A DNA stretch of 64,000 bases from an uncultured Blautia sp. (GCF_947654165.1 NZ_CANTKB010000002.1:1-64000), one strand, 5' to 3'. Positions 43,743 to 52,667 are shown, counted from the stretch's first letter. The notes: generated by a model from the letters alone, not told the origin. Translations and numbers: made by a program.

Positions 43743-44708
43743 ATGGAACAACAGAAGCCACAGTTTCGTTATTATTATGGTGATGAATCTGAGCAATTCA
43801 GTTTCTTCAAAATACCGAAGCTTTTGATTACGCATGAGATTTTCCGAGGACTATCGAATGATGCCAAGATCCTGTATGGATTATTATTAGATCGAATGAG
43901 TCTTTCTCAGAAAAATAAGTGGTATGACGAAGAAAACAGAGCTTATATCGTATGCAGTATTGAAGAAATCACAGAATTATTGAATTGTAGTCGAAACAAA
44001 GCAATAAAATCACTTCAAGAACTGGATACAGATAAAGGAATCGGGCTGATAGAAAAACGTCGTCTGGGGCAAGGAAATAATACGATTATGTATGTAAAGA
44101 ATTTTCTTATTCCGCAGGAAATGATCTCGCAGCAATCGAATGCTGATACAATTTCAGAAGTCCAAAATTTAAACTTCAAGAAGTCCAAAATAAGGACTTC
44201 TAAAAGTCCAAAAAATCAACTTCTAGGAGTCCAAAATATGGACCATAATAATACTTATAATAATAAAACAAATAATAATCAGACTGATGATTCTAATCGA
44301 ATCATATCTGGCGACGATAAGCGATGTGATGAGGAATCAGAGCTTAAGGCATATCAATCTCTGATCAAAGAGAATATCGAATATGAATATTTGCTCATAA
44401 CCTATCCAACAGAGAAAGAAACCATTGAGGGAATCTATGAGTTGATTGTGGAGACCGTGATGACCAGTAGTGAAAAGATCCTTATCGCAAGTAACTGGTA
44501 TCCGGCATCATTAGTGAAGAGTAAGTTCATGAAGCTTAATTATCATCATATTCAATACGTTTTGGATATGCTTCGATCAAACACGACAAAGGTACGAAAT
44601 ATTAAGAAATACATATTAGCTTCACTCTTTAATGCTCCAACCACGATAGACAGTTATTACAGAGCAGAAGTTAATCATGATTTTCCACAATATGCAGCAG
44701 CAAAATAA
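43743..44708 (+). CDS. repA: RepA-like replication initiator with DUF6017-type C terminus
   Basis: A 321-residue protein. The N-terminal ~115 residues are a RepA_N winged-helix domain (SFFKIPKLLITHEIFRGLSN, then NKAIKSLQELDTDKGIGLIE). A low-complexity Asn/Lys-rich linker follows. The last ~130 residues (ATYPTEKETIEGIYELIVET-like, then SLFNAPTTIDSYY) match the DUF6017-type domain attached to ICE/plasmid RepA proteins. It likely drives autonomous replication of this module. GGGAGGAGC precedes ATG 43743. Confidence 0.88.
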   Translation: MEQQKPQFRYYYGDESEQFSFFKIPKLLITHEIFRGLSNDAKILYGLLLDRMSLSQKNKWYDEENRAYIVCSIEEITELLNCSRNKAIKSLQELDTDKGIGLIEKRRLGQGNNTIMYVKNFLIPQEMISQQSNADTISEVQNLNFKKSKIRTSKSPKNQLLGVQNMDHNNTYNNKTNNNQTDDSNRIISGDDKRCDEESELKAYQSLIKENIEYEYLLITYPTEKETIEGIYELIVETVMTSSEKILIASNWYPASLVKSKFMKLNYHHIQYVLDMLRSNTTKVRNIKKYILASLFNAPTTIDSYYRAEVNHDFPQYAAAK

Positions 44709-44723
44709 ACGGGAGGGATGACT

Positions 44724-45020
44724 ATGTTCGTTTTAAAATTAATCGGGAAAGTATGTGTATTACCAGTGATCATAGTATTGGCGGTTCTTCTGGGAATCGT
44801 CAAAGTATGGGTTAGAATTTATAACTTTGCAAGGGCACTGTTCGGTCTTTTGATCGGTGCCCTGGTGATTCTAACTGTCATTTTCTATCAGGATTGGTTA
44901 CAGATTGGTTTACTCGTAATCTTTTCATGTATTGGGATATCTATCTTAGCTGCCGGAATATTCTTGGAAATGATGCTGGAATCAGGGATTAGTAGATTGA
45001 GTGCGTTTGTACTATCATAA
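44724..45020 (+). CDS. Small multi-pass membrane protein after repA
   Basis: A 98-residue hydrophobic protein with about three helices (VCVLPVIIVLAVLLGIVKVW, then ALFGLLIGALVILTVIF and LLVIFSCIGISILAAGIF). It resembles in size and layout the protein at 28962 in the ICE. It starts 15 bases after repA and closes the replicon-like operon. The function is unknown; the ATG at 44718 is an alternative. Confidence 0.72.
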   Translation: MFVLKLIGKVCVLPVIIVLAVLLGIVKVWVRIYNFARALFGLLIGALVILTVIFYQDWLQIGLLVIFSCIGISILAAGIFLEMMLESGISRLSAFVLS

Positions 45021-45100
45021 TTGAAGGCGGTCAAAAATGACCGGGTTCAAAAAGAAGAGTTTTTATTTTATATCAAAAATGAAAATTAGGAGAGAAAATA

Positions 45101-45535
45101 ATGAGCAAAAACAATAGTGAATATATCCAACTGCCGCCATTTAGAAGAGATACGGATCCGGAAGTAATTATCGCCTTATGGGAATATATGAAAATGCCGG
45201 AAGAAAGTCAAAAAGTAGTATTATCGGCAATGGAAGAAATAAATAACACTGATCCAGGTGAGGATGTTCCCTCACCTGAAGATTATAGAAAGCTGCCATC
45301 GGAAAGTGTAATGGAATTTGAAGAGGTAATGAAAAATATGATCAGAAATTTGATTATCGAGTCGTGTAATCTTGCTTGCTGGGTATACTATCATAAGTAT
45401 ATACAGGGATGGACATTGGCACAGATGGTAAATAAGAAAAAAGACGCAGAAAAGTTTATTATTGTTATGGACATCTTGTTTGATGAATATATGGATATGC
45501 CTGATGAAAATAATAATCACGTTAAGCCATCATAA
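45101..45535 (+). CDS. Unrecognised acidic protein (144 aa)
   Basis: A 144-residue acidic soluble protein with no family I recognise. It has TDPEVIIALWEYMKMPEESQ near the start and a helical, tryptophan/tyrosine-containing middle (CNLACWVYYHKYIQGWTLAQ). A GGAGAG site precedes the ATG. It sits between the replicon operon and an XRE gene, possibly still part of the second element. Confidence 0.7.
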   Translation: MSKNNSEYIQLPPFRRDTDPEVIIALWEYMKMPEESQKVVLSAMEEINNTDPGEDVPSPEDYRKLPSESVMEFEEVMKNMIRNLIIESCNLACWVYYHKYIQGWTLAQMVNKKKDAEKFIIVMDILFDEYMDMPDENNNHVKPS

Positions 45536-45706
45536 GTAAATTAATGCAAAACTGGGAATAAATATGCTATACTAATATAGTTCCTTATTTTTTTACCTGT
45601 ATACTTCGTTATACCTAAGTATTTTACATCGGAATATACAATCTGATAAGTTTCCTTAATTATAAGTACAATAAGGGTATCATATCGGAAATGAGGTGTA
45701 GAATAC

Positions 45707-46030
45707 TTGCAAGCTGAGAACTATATTATTGCCAGGATTGAGCAGTTGTGTGAAAAGAAGAAAATCAGCAGGTACAGGCTTGCTCAGAAATCTGGTATTG
45801 CCCAGTCATCTATTTCTACATTGCTTAACAGGAAGAGTGTTCCAACGATTCAGACCCTTGAGAAAATATGTGAGGGATTTGATATCACCCTTGCCCAGTT
45901 TTTTGCAGGTGATGAAGAAATTCCTGATTTAACAGCAGATCAGAAACAGTTGCTTTCTGACTGGAATGAGATGGATGAACATCAAAAAGAGCTGGTAAAA
46001 GCGTATATACAGGGCATTATTAGAAAATAA
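45707..46030 (+). CDS. XRE-family HTH regulator
   Basis: A 107-residue regulator starting at TTG 45707, with GAGGTG upstream. Its HTH covers residues ~8-65 (RIEQLCEKKKISRYRLAQKS, then STLLNRKSVPTIQTLEKICE) and the C terminus (ADQKQLLSDWNEMDEHQKEL) is a typical helical tail. It is followed by a terminator. The 170 bases upstream are A/T-rich and contain several possible -10 boxes, none well matched to a -35. Confidence 0.88.
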   Translation: MQAENYIIARIEQLCEKKKISRYRLAQKSGIAQSSISTLLNRKSVPTIQTLEKICEGFDITLAQFFAGDEEIPDLTADQKQLLSDWNEMDEHQKELVKAYIQGIIRK

Positions 46031-46070
46031 GGACGTCTGTGCTGAGGGATGGCATAGTACGTCCTTATTT
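46025..46070 (+). terminator. Terminator after the XRE gene
   Basis: AATAAGGACGT pairs with ACGTCCTTATT, overlapping the stop codon, followed by TTC. Confidence 0.75.
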
Positions 46071-46087
46071 CAGCTTCGGGGGTTTTT

Positions 46088-46807
46088 ATGAAACGATGTA
46101 ATATTTTATGCTTTGTACTTCTAATAGGAATTACGCTTTGTGGCTGTCAGGCACATCCTGCAGAAACATCAAAAACAAAACAAAAGTTGAATCAGACGGA
46201 GTATGAATCCGATGATGACTTTGAACTGTCACTTCAATCATCAATCGCTAAAGAACAATGTTTTATTTGCGGAACACCGGCAGGTGGCCTTCTGGAATAT
46301 TATAGAAAATTCGATTCAATTGGGATTATCCATTGGGCGGATATGTCAGTCACTGACACCCGGATCCGAGAATATGATGATGATGGAAATGAAAAGATTA
46401 ATTCTGGGCATATGAGCACAATGGTAAATTCTTTTGGAGAGGATTATGGTTCTATTATGACACACTCTCAACCGGATAGATGTATTGCGGAACCCAATAT
46501 ACACCTTGGAGAGAAAGATACGATAGACTGTGAAACTCTCAAAGATCAATTGTGTCAGGATTGTCTGAATAAGGTGTGTGAATTTTATGAAGATCAGGTA
46601 AACAGTGATAATGATGAATATCTGGAAAGCACAGGGTACTCACTGATTGATTTTACAACAGGAGAACTTTATACCCTATCTGATTCGTATCGGGGATATA
46701 GTATTCGGGAGTATATGGTCCGGTATGATTATAGAGAACAGAGAGATGGAGAAAAATATATAGATTTGCTGATTTTCTATGCTCCAATCCGGGGAGAGGA
46801 AGGTTAA
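46088..46807 (+). CDS. Lipoprotein with paired CxxC motifs
   Basis: A 239-residue predicted lipoprotein: signal KRCNILCFVLLIGITLCGC with the lipobox cysteine at position 20. The mature part has CFICG near residue 58 and LCQDCLNKVCEF near 158, two CxxC pairs that may bind metal or form disulfides. A fragment of a related protein lies at 56057 (LCQECLDKV). I know no function; such proteins are common beside accessory regions of Lachnospiraceae. It starts directly after the XRE terminator. Confidence 0.8.
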   Translation: MKRCNILCFVLLIGITLCGCQAHPAETSKTKQKLNQTEYESDDDFELSLQSSIAKEQCFICGTPAGGLLEYYRKFDSIGIIHWADMSVTDTRIREYDDDGNEKINSGHMSTMVNSFGEDYGSIMTHSQPDRCIAEPNIHLGEKDTIDCETLKDQLCQDCLNKVCEFYEDQVNSDNDEYLESTGYSLIDFTTGELYTLSDSYRGYSIREYMVRYDYREQRDGEKYIDLLIFYAPIRGEEG

Positions 46808-46836
46808 AGTATTGTTACATTAATGGAGATACAATC

Positions 46837-47628
46837 ATGAATAGTTTTTCAGAAAAAAGCCTTTTGTCATTAGGCGATTATTATGTATATGGGTTGATCG
46901 ATCCGAGAAATAAGCAGATTTTCTATATTGGAAAAGGAACTGGTAACAGGGTTTTCGAACACGAAAGAGAAAGTATAGTAAATCCGGATAGTGAAAAGTT
47001 AAAATTAAAGACTATTGCAGATATCAAATCGGAAGGCCTTGATGTAGAAAAAATAATCATTAATTCTAATTTGACTGAAGCGGAGGCATTTGCAGCAGAA
47101 GCATCACTGATCAATGCCTTTAATTATATTAGTGATATTGGACTGACAAATATTATTTCCGGACATCATTCATCGGAGGCGTTATCTGTAGAAGAATATG
47201 AAAAGGAATATGGTGCTGTCGAATTACAGCAATCAGATATTAGGCATAAGCTTCTTGTTATAAAGATAAATAAGTTATACAGGAGAGACATGGATGCAAA
47301 AACTTTGTATGATACGGTACGCGGAGTATGGAGAGCTTCTATGAATCGTGTGAAACAAGTTGATTCTGTCATTGGTGTCTACAATTCTTTGATTGTTGCT
47401 GTTTATAAACCAACACAGTGGTATGTTTGTAAAGAAGCAAAAGACAAACTTCCCAGACAGGATATTGTTCTAACATCAAAAACGGAAAATAGATTATTTT
47501 TTGTGGATGAAGGATTTGAAAATAATGAGCCAATGGATGAGGTGGAGAAGTTTTACTTATATAAATCGATTGCACGTTTAAAGCTGAACCAAAATGCACA
47601 GAATCCGATTACATATTTGAATTCATAA
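46837..47628 (+). CDS. LEM-3-like GIY-YIG domain protein
   Basis: A 263-residue protein whose first ~110 residues form a GIY-YIG nuclease-like domain of the LEM-3/ANKLE1 type: YYVYGLIDPRNKQIFYIGKG with the following TGNRVFEHE, and a later EAEAFAAEASLI. The C-terminal ~150 residues (KLLVIKINKLYRRDMDAKTL, then VRGVWRASMNRV) resemble a domain often attached to it. It may cleave DNA and so act in defence or repair; the substrate is unknown. A terminator follows. Confidence 0.85.
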   Translation: MNSFSEKSLLSLGDYYVYGLIDPRNKQIFYIGKGTGNRVFEHERESIVNPDSEKLKLKTIADIKSEGLDVEKIIINSNLTEAEAFAAEASLINAFNYISDIGLTNIISGHHSSEALSVEEYEKEYGAVELQQSDIRHKLLVIKINKLYRRDMDAKTLYDTVRGVWRASMNRVKQVDSVIGVYNSLIVAVYKPTQWYVCKEAKDKLPRQDIVLTSKTENRLFFVDEGFENNEPMDEVEKFYLYKSIARLKLNQNAQNPITYLNS

Positions 47629-47672
47629 ACAAGGAGACTGCTGGCAGATGAGGTGCAGTCTCCTTGTTGTTG
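47628..47672. terminator. Terminator between GIY-YIG and lipoprotein genes
   Basis: Stem AACAAGGAGACTGC with GCAGTCTCCTTGTT; it serves convergent genes. Confidence 0.85.
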
Positions 47673-47681
47673 AAAGTATTT

Positions 47682-48755
47682 TTATTGAGCAACTTCTATA
47701 AGTTTTTTGCTGATCCGGTTTGTAACCTCTGCATAGTAGAGTGCTTCTTCGGTAGAAAGATCACCGTCGTCTAGTGCTTCCATTTTACTCATGGTTTCTG
47801 TGTATTGTTTAAGATAATCTGTATATTCGTCCATCATGCCGAGAACATCATCCTGGCTGGCATTTTCATATTTTTTCATGAAAGAGACGTATTCATCAAA
47901 GAACGCTTCGTAGCTATCCATAGCTTCCTGAAATTCAGGGCGGATACCGTCGGTTTGTGATGAATCTGCCTGCTCCGTAGAAGTATTTTCTGATTTTGTT
48001 TCTATTGTTTCAGATTTTGATTTTTCTTCCTCGTATTGCTTGATGATTGTATCAACATCAAAGTTTTTCTGGTAGAAACCACTGCTTACAGCAGACCAGT
48101 ATCCGTAGAGTTTTGAACTTGTATCCGACCATGATTTATAGATAGAAGAACTGGAATCCGACCATTCTTTATAGCAGGCACTGGATTCTTCACTCCATTT
48201 CTCATATGGAGCAACATCATACCCATCTTCGACTATTCCATCATAATAGGCATCGTATACCTCATCCATAGCATCATCGTAGATTTCATCATAAAATTTG
48301 TCCATCTGATCGTCATAAATATCATCATAAAATGCTTCCATAGCATCATCTCTCGCATCATAATCTGCGGGATCTATGGAAGTAGCAATCAGTTTGTAAT
48401 ATTCCACGGAACGTTCTACGGTTCTTTCAAACAGAGCATTTTCCTCTGATATTGCAAATGTATACCAGTCTGTGACCAGTTGTTTGTTCTTTATATACTC
48501 TTCATAGCTATTTCCAACAGCAGAATTTGTTTCTTCAAGTTTTTCGTTGATTTTCTGAATGGTGTCGGAAAAATCATTTTCGATTCCTTCTCGAATGCCT
48601 TCCAGAGAACTGTTGTCATAATTGGATGATACTTCCTGTGTGGAGTTCGTACTTCCTGAGTCTGGTGTTTCAGTTGTTTTTGCAGTTTCACCGCAGGCAG
48701 TGAGCCCTACTGCCATCGTTAGAATTGTAATTCCTGTGAGCCATATTTTCTTCAT
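47682..48755 (-). CDS. Acidic lipoprotein, DUF6591-like
   Basis: A 357-residue lipoprotein: signal MKKIWLTGITILTMAVGLTA followed by the lipobox cysteine. The mature protein is very acidic with tyrosine/aspartate-rich repeats (FYDDIYDDQMDKFYDEIYDD) and a serine/tryptophan repeat (YKEWSDSS, YKSWSDTS, YGYWSAVS). The C-terminal part (FQEAMDSYEAFFDEYVSFMK) resembles DUF6591. The role on the cell surface is unknown. It lies downstream of a MerR regulator on the same strand. Confidence 0.8.
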   Translation of the reverse strand: MKKIWLTGITILTMAVGLTACGETAKTTETPDSGSTNSTQEVSSNYDNSSLEGIREGIENDFSDTIQKINEKLEETNSAVGNSYEEYIKNKQLVTDWYTFAISEENALFERTVERSVEYYKLIATSIDPADYDARDDAMEAFYDDIYDDQMDKFYDEIYDDAMDEVYDAYYDGIVEDGYDVAPYEKWSEESSACYKEWSDSSSSIYKSWSDTSSKLYGYWSAVSSGFYQKNFDVDTIIKQYEEEKSKSETIETKSENTSTEQADSSQTDGIRPEFQEAMDSYEAFFDEYVSFMKKYENASQDDVLGMMDEYTDYLKQYTETMSKMEALDDGDLSTEEALYYAEVTNRISKKLIEVAQ

Positions 48756-48817
48756 TGTATTGTTCCTCCCTTGAGATAATGTAATGTATTTTGAGGAAGT
48801 GAGCTTGCCACTTCTTT

Positions 48818-49150
48818 TTAAGAAAGATCGTCCAATATTTCCTGAATGATATGAATCATATGTGTTTTTTGTTCTATTTCCTGATTGAGTTTTTCTTTCT
48901 GCTGTATCAATGCGTTTCTTAATACAGGACCGGAATCATCAATAATCTCCTTGATCTGCTTTAGGGAAAATCCCATATCCTGATAAAGTTTGATTTTTTT
49001 GATCCTCTCCTGTGCTTCAGAGTCATATAGCAGATACCCACGGTTGTTTTTCCCTGTTGCAGTAACCAGAGACTCGTTTTCATATCCTTGTACTGCCCGA
49101 CGTGATACGCCAAGGGCGGTACATACTTCGCGCAAAGTCATGTCCTCCAT
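48818..49150 (-). CDS. MerR-family regulator
   Basis: A 110-residue MerR-type regulator: HTH (MTLREVCTALGVSRRAVQGY), wing (NRGYLLYDSEAQERIKKI), then QDMGFSLKQIKEII and a coiled-coil dimerisation helix. There is no conserved C-terminal cysteine, so it is not an obvious metal sensor. ATG 49150 follows AAGGAGGAAATGG; the frame is open further upstream to 49222. It probably controls itself and the lipoprotein gene 62 bases downstream. Confidence 0.87.
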   Translation of the reverse strand: MEDMTLREVCTALGVSRRAVQGYENESLVTATGKNNRGYLLYDSEAQERIKKIKLYQDMGFSLKQIKEIIDDSGPVLRNALIQQKEKLNQEIEQKTHMIHIIQEILDDLS

Positions 49151-49175
49151 CCATTTCCTCCTTACAGCGTAAAAT

Positions 49176-49195
49176 TGCACGTAACGTGCAGTCAA
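49176..49195 (-). promoter_or_regulatory. MerR-type operator/promoter
   Basis: Perfect dyad TGCACGTAACGTGCA (49176-49190) directly follows TTGACT (minus strand, 49195-49190), so the dyad fills the promoter spacer as in classical MerR-controlled promoters. The -10 box (about TACGCT) is poor, as expected for an activated promoter. Confidence 0.6.
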
Positions 49196-49367
49196 ATGAT
49201 TTTTTTCTTTGAAAGAGGGCAAAACACTTCCTCATAACAGGAAATGTTTTTTTCGCGAGGTTTAGATAATTGGACATACTGTAGATTTTGTTTACAACTG
49301 CGAGTACAATATATAGATGAATCAATATAGAGGAAATAAACAATAATGATAAAAAAGAGAGGAAACT

Positions 49368-49706
49368 ATGAGGACAAGGCAGGAGACAATACAATATTGC
49401 CATTTATTTCAAGATGTATACGAAGATTATCCTTTTCATGATGATAATTGGTGTGTTATGCGTCATAAGAAAAATAAAAAGACCTTTGCTCTTATTTATG
49501 ACAAAGACGGATATGTATGGATAAATGTAAAGTGTGACCCGGAATGGAGGGAATTCTGGAGAAATGCTTTTGAATCTGTTGTTCCAGCTTATCATATGAA
49601 CAAGACACACTGGAATTCTATTATCCTGGATGACTCTGTTCCGGATAAAGATATCCGGCGGATGATTGGGGAAAGTTATGATCTGACGAAAGGAAAGAAA
49701 AAATGA
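49368..49706 (+). CDS. MmcQ/YjbR-family protein
   Basis: A 112-residue protein of the MmcQ/YjbR (DUF419) family: RQETIQYCHLFQDVYEDYPF, then TFALIYDKDGYVWINVKCDP and YHMNKTHWNSIILD. The fold is a CyaY-like, possibly DNA-binding domain, with no established role. GAGAGGAA precedes the ATG. It overlaps the next gene by four bases, forming a two-gene operon. Confidence 0.93.
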   Translation: MRTRQETIQYCHLFQDVYEDYPFHDDNWCVMRHKKNKKTFALIYDKDGYVWINVKCDPEWREFWRNAFESVVPAYHMNKTHWNSIILDDSVPDKDIRRMIGESYDLTKGKKK

Positions 49707-50155
49707 GGATATTAGTAGATGCGGATGCTTGTCCTGTAGTGTCGATCGTAGAAAAGACAGCAAAGAAATATGAAATTCCGGTTATTCTCTTATGTGATAC
49801 AAATCATGTTTTGTATTCAGATTACAGTGAAGTGATCACAGTGGGAGCCGGTGCCGATGCAGTAGATTTTAAACTGGTCAGTCTGTGCCAGAAGGGAGAT
49901 ATTGTTGTGACACAGGATTATGGTGTGGCTGCAATGATTCTGGGAAAAGGTGCTTATGGCATCCATCAGAGCGGTAAATGGTATACAAATGAAAATATCG
50001 ATCAGATGCTGATGGAACGTCATCTGGCAAAGAAAGCCAGAAATGCAAAGAAAAAGCATCATTTAAAGGGTCCGGCAAAACGGATGGAGAAAGATGATAA
50101 AAGGTTTGAGGTATCGTTAGAGAAATTAATAGAAAAGAGGATTTCTCAAAAATAG
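49703..50155 (+). CDS. YaiI/YqxD-family protein (UPF0178)
   Basis: A 150-residue protein of the UPF0178/DUF188 family, a PIN-like fold: MRILVDADACPVVSIVEKTA, then VGAGADAVDFKLVSLCQKGD and VVTQDYGVAAMILGKGA. The conserved aspartates (DADACP, TQDYG) suggest a nuclease-like site, but no activity is established. It is translationally coupled to the YjbR gene. Confidence 0.93.
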   Translation: MRILVDADACPVVSIVEKTAKKYEIPVILLCDTNHVLYSDYSEVITVGAGADAVDFKLVSLCQKGDIVVTQDYGVAAMILGKGAYGIHQSGKWYTNENIDQMLMERHLAKKARNAKKKHHLKGPAKRMEKDDKRFEVSLEKLIEKRISQK

Positions 50156-50287
50156 TGGAATACAGGACTTTATTTCCACATATGAATTGTGTATTTATTA
50201 GGATATGGAAGATATAATTTCCTCATAAAACAGATGGTTTTCTATTTGAATTTTTAGATGGAAGGTAAAAGAGAGGAGAAAACAATT

Positions 50288-51124
50288 ATGAGAATTGTAA
50301 ATCTTGAAAATGAAAACAGAAAATTTATTAAGACAGTGGACAATTTCCATGTACTGGAATATGTACAGGATGCCAGTGTATCTCCAATGAATGCAATCGA
50401 TGAGTATTATATGAGTAAGATGAATGTCAGAAGAAGACAGGTTGTGATTGATATTAGCAAAGATCATTCGGCAGTAATTCAGGCAGGTTCCATGCAATGG
50501 ATGGGAGGAAGTGTTCAGGCAACATCCGGTGTAAAAGGAATCGGAGATCTTTTTGGTAAAGCGTTAAAGGGTGCTGTTACCAAAGAATCTGCTGTGAAAC
50601 CGGAATATGTCGGAGAAGGATGTCTAGTACTGGAGCCTACATACAAATATATTATTCTTCAAGATGTGTCAAAATGGGGGGCAGTTGGTATGACCATTGA
50701 AGATGGTATGTTCCTTGCCTGTGATGCCCGCGTGAAAAGAAATGTCATTGCCAGGAAAAATGTATCTTCCGCTGTATTAGGTGGAGAAGGGCTGTTCAAT
50801 ATGAGTCTTCAGGGAACCGGTGTGGTTGCTTTGGAATGTAATGTTCCAGAGAATGAACTGATTGAGGTCGAACTGGAAAATGATGAACTTAAAATTGATG
50901 GAAATTTGGCAGTATGCTGGTCATCCAACCTTGATTTTACTGTGGAAAGGACGACAAAGACACTGGTAGGATCAGCAGTCAGTGGTGAAGGACTTGTAAA
51001 TGTGTATCGTGGAACAGGAAGAGTTCTGATGAGTCCTGTTGCGCCGACTTCTTCTTTGTTTGAATCGACAAATACAATCAGTGCAAAGGCCGCAGCGAAA
51101 AACAGCAACACATTAGGAAAGTAA
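50288..51124 (+). CDS. AIM24-family protein
   Basis: A 278-residue protein starting at ATG 50288 after GAGAGGAG. It has the beta-rich AIM24/DUF124 features (SAVIQAGSMQWMGGSVQATS, then GEGLFNMSLQGTGVVALECN and VYRGTGRVLMSPV). AIM24 proteins are widespread and poorly understood; in bacteria they may act at membranes. A small DUF6440 gene follows after 26 bases. Confidence 0.88.
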   Translation: MRIVNLENENRKFIKTVDNFHVLEYVQDASVSPMNAIDEYYMSKMNVRRRQVVIDISKDHSAVIQAGSMQWMGGSVQATSGVKGIGDLFGKALKGAVTKESAVKPEYVGEGCLVLEPTYKYIILQDVSKWGAVGMTIEDGMFLACDARVKRNVIARKNVSSAVLGGEGLFNMSLQGTGVVALECNVPENELIEVELENDELKIDGNLAVCWSSNLDFTVERTTKTLVGSAVSGEGLVNVYRGTGRVLMSPVAPTSSLFESTNTISAKAAAKNSNTLGK

Positions 51125-51150
51125 ATCAAGATTTATAGGAGAATTGAAAT

Positions 51151-51336
51151 ATGGCAAAAAAAGAAGAAAGATTTGAGGTTGTCTTTGCTGATGGTTCTCA
51201 GTTAAAAGATGCGGGTATTCGTCAGATTTTAGTAGACCATGAAACTGGCGTGAACTATTTGATTTGGAAATCAGGATATGCAGGTAGTATTACTCCGTTA
51301 CTTGACTCCGAAGGAAAAGTTGTAATTACCAAATAA
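51151..51336 (+). CDS. DUF6440-family small protein
   Basis: A 61-residue protein (KKEERFEVVFADGSQLKDAG, then TGVNYLIWKSGYAGSITPLL) matching the DUF6440 family of Firmicutes. It is a soluble beta-rich domain of unknown function. It is probably cotranscribed with the AIM24 gene and the following coiled-coil gene. Confidence 0.88.
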   Translation: MAKKEERFEVVFADGSQLKDAGIRQILVDHETGVNYLIWKSGYAGSITPLLDSEGKVVITK

Positions 51337-51391
51337 TTTTCAAATAATAAACCTCATAAACTCAGAATCCAAAAATTGTAGAGGTGGCATT

Positions 51392-51799
51392 ATGGCATAT
51401 GATTTGGAAAAAGAAAAAAGGGAAGTAATTGATGCTGGTAACAGGGCATTGAAAAGCCTCAGGAATGCACAGGACAACCTGAACAGTGCAAAAAACTGGG
51501 GACTCTGGGATAGGTTTGGAGGAGGATTTATCTCTACCATGGCAAAACACTCCAAAATGGACAGAGCAAAACAAAACATGGAACAGGCGAGATATGATCT
51601 TAGAAATTTTGGCAGGGAGCTGAATGATGTCAATATAGCCTGCCATCTGGATATTGAGACAGGTGATTTTCTTTCTTTTGCTGACTGGTTTTTTGATGGA
51701 TTTGTTGTAGACTGGATGGTGCAGGATCGAATCAATCAAGCTTCTCGGCAGGTTGCAGAAGCAATCCGCAGAGTTGAAGGAATCCTCAGACAACTATAA
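51392..51799 (+). CDS. Coiled-coil hypothetical protein (135 aa)
   Basis: A 135-residue helical protein (KEKREVIDAGNRALKSLRNA, then GLWDRFGGGFISTMAKHSKM and a C-terminal helix). Similar unnamed proteins accompany DUF6440 and AIM24 genes in clostridia. There is no signal peptide; one hydrophobic patch (DWFFDGFVVDWMV) may contact a membrane. The function is unknown. A terminator follows. Confidence 0.8.
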   Translation: MAYDLEKEKREVIDAGNRALKSLRNAQDNLNSAKNWGLWDRFGGGFISTMAKHSKMDRAKQNMEQARYDLRNFGRELNDVNIACHLDIETGDFLSFADWFFDGFVVDWMVQDRINQASRQVAEAIRRVEGILRQL

Positions 51800-51832
51800 C
51801 GTAATCCATACTCTTTTGCTGGGTATTAGAAT

Positions 51833-51869
51833 GGGCAGTAATTTACGAGATTTCCGTAAACTACTGCCC
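51833..51869. terminator. Terminator between convergent genes
   Basis: GGGCAGTAATTTACG pairs with CGTAAACTACTGCCC, followed by T-rich DNA; it also serves the minus-strand XRE gene. Confidence 0.85.
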
Positions 51870-51876
51870 TCTTCTA

Positions 51877-52392
51877 TTATTTCAGTTTTTCTTTTTCGGC
51901 ATTTAATAGTTCAATATTAATATTATTTTCACTGGCGGTTTTATCAACCCACAGATTCAGTGAGTCAATAGCCAGAGATACTTCATCTAGTTTTTTACTG
52001 ATAAAAGCAAAGTCTTTGATTTCATCATCTGAAATCTTCCCATCCCGTGCAATCTGGATCAGGCGGCTGGTCAATGGATTGATTTCGTTCAGGCTGGCAA
52101 TGGTCTCTAAGATAATATTAGATAGTTCTGATATCTCCACTTCCGGAACGTAACGGTCACCAATGGTACATTTGTGAGAACAGTAATAATTGCAAAGATC
52201 CGGTCTTTTATAACAGTCAGCCATCTGGATGATGTCGTAAGGTGTTGGTTCCTGAAGTTCATATTCGATTTTTTCAATTCTTGAGACAGATACGCCTACC
52301 ATATTTTCACTCGCCTTTTCACGGGTGAGTCCCTGAGCTTCCCGGCACAGCTGGTATATATTTTTATTTTCTCTTGTCGATTGTTTGCCCAT
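51877..52392 (-). CDS. XRE-family HTH protein with cysteine cluster
   Basis: A 171-residue protein. Residues ~10-65 form an XRE-type HTH (NIYQLCREAQGLTREKASEN, then VSVSRIEKIEYELQEPTPYD). A cysteine group follows (DLCNYYCSHKC), then a helical C terminus. The family is common in Lachnospiraceae and no function is known. The start is preceded by GGGAG on the minus strand. A short plus-strand gene begins divergently at 52535. Confidence 0.82.
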   Translation of the reverse strand: MGKQSTRENKNIYQLCREAQGLTREKASENMVGVSVSRIEKIEYELQEPTPYDIIQMADCYKRPDLCNYYCSHKCTIGDRYVPEVEISELSNIILETIASLNEINPLTSRLIQIARDGKISDDEIKDFAFISKKLDEVSLAIDSLNLWVDKTASENNINIELLNAEKEKLK

Positions 52393-52534
52393 TAAATTTC
52401 TCCCTCATCTCTCTAAACTAGAGAAATACACGAGTCTAAGTCTTCTCATCAATCGTGTATTTCTGTACATAAAATAATTATACTGAAAACATAGAAAAAC
52501 AGCAAGGACAAGTCAGGAGAAATGAGGTGTCAGG

Positions 52535-52660
52535 ATGGATACAGCAAAAAGAATGCAGTTAATTAGAATCATTGAAAAAATGAAAAAAAATCCGGAATTC
52601 AGTGAAAAGCTGGGAATCAAAAATAAATCAGTATTGAAACCAGTGAGGGAACATAAGTAG
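52535..52660 (+). CDS. Small basic protein (41 aa)
   Basis: A 41-codon gene with a good GAGGTG site: the protein starts MDTAKRMQLIRIIEKMKKNP and continues through EFSEKLGIKNKS to a basic tail. Short proteins of this kind often stand next to the XRE gene found divergently here. It is 7 bases upstream of the exonuclease gene and so probably cotranscribed with it. Confidence 0.6.
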   Translation: MDTAKRMQLIRIIEKMKKNPEFSEKLGIKNKSVLKPVREHK

Positions 52661-52667
52661 AGGAGAA

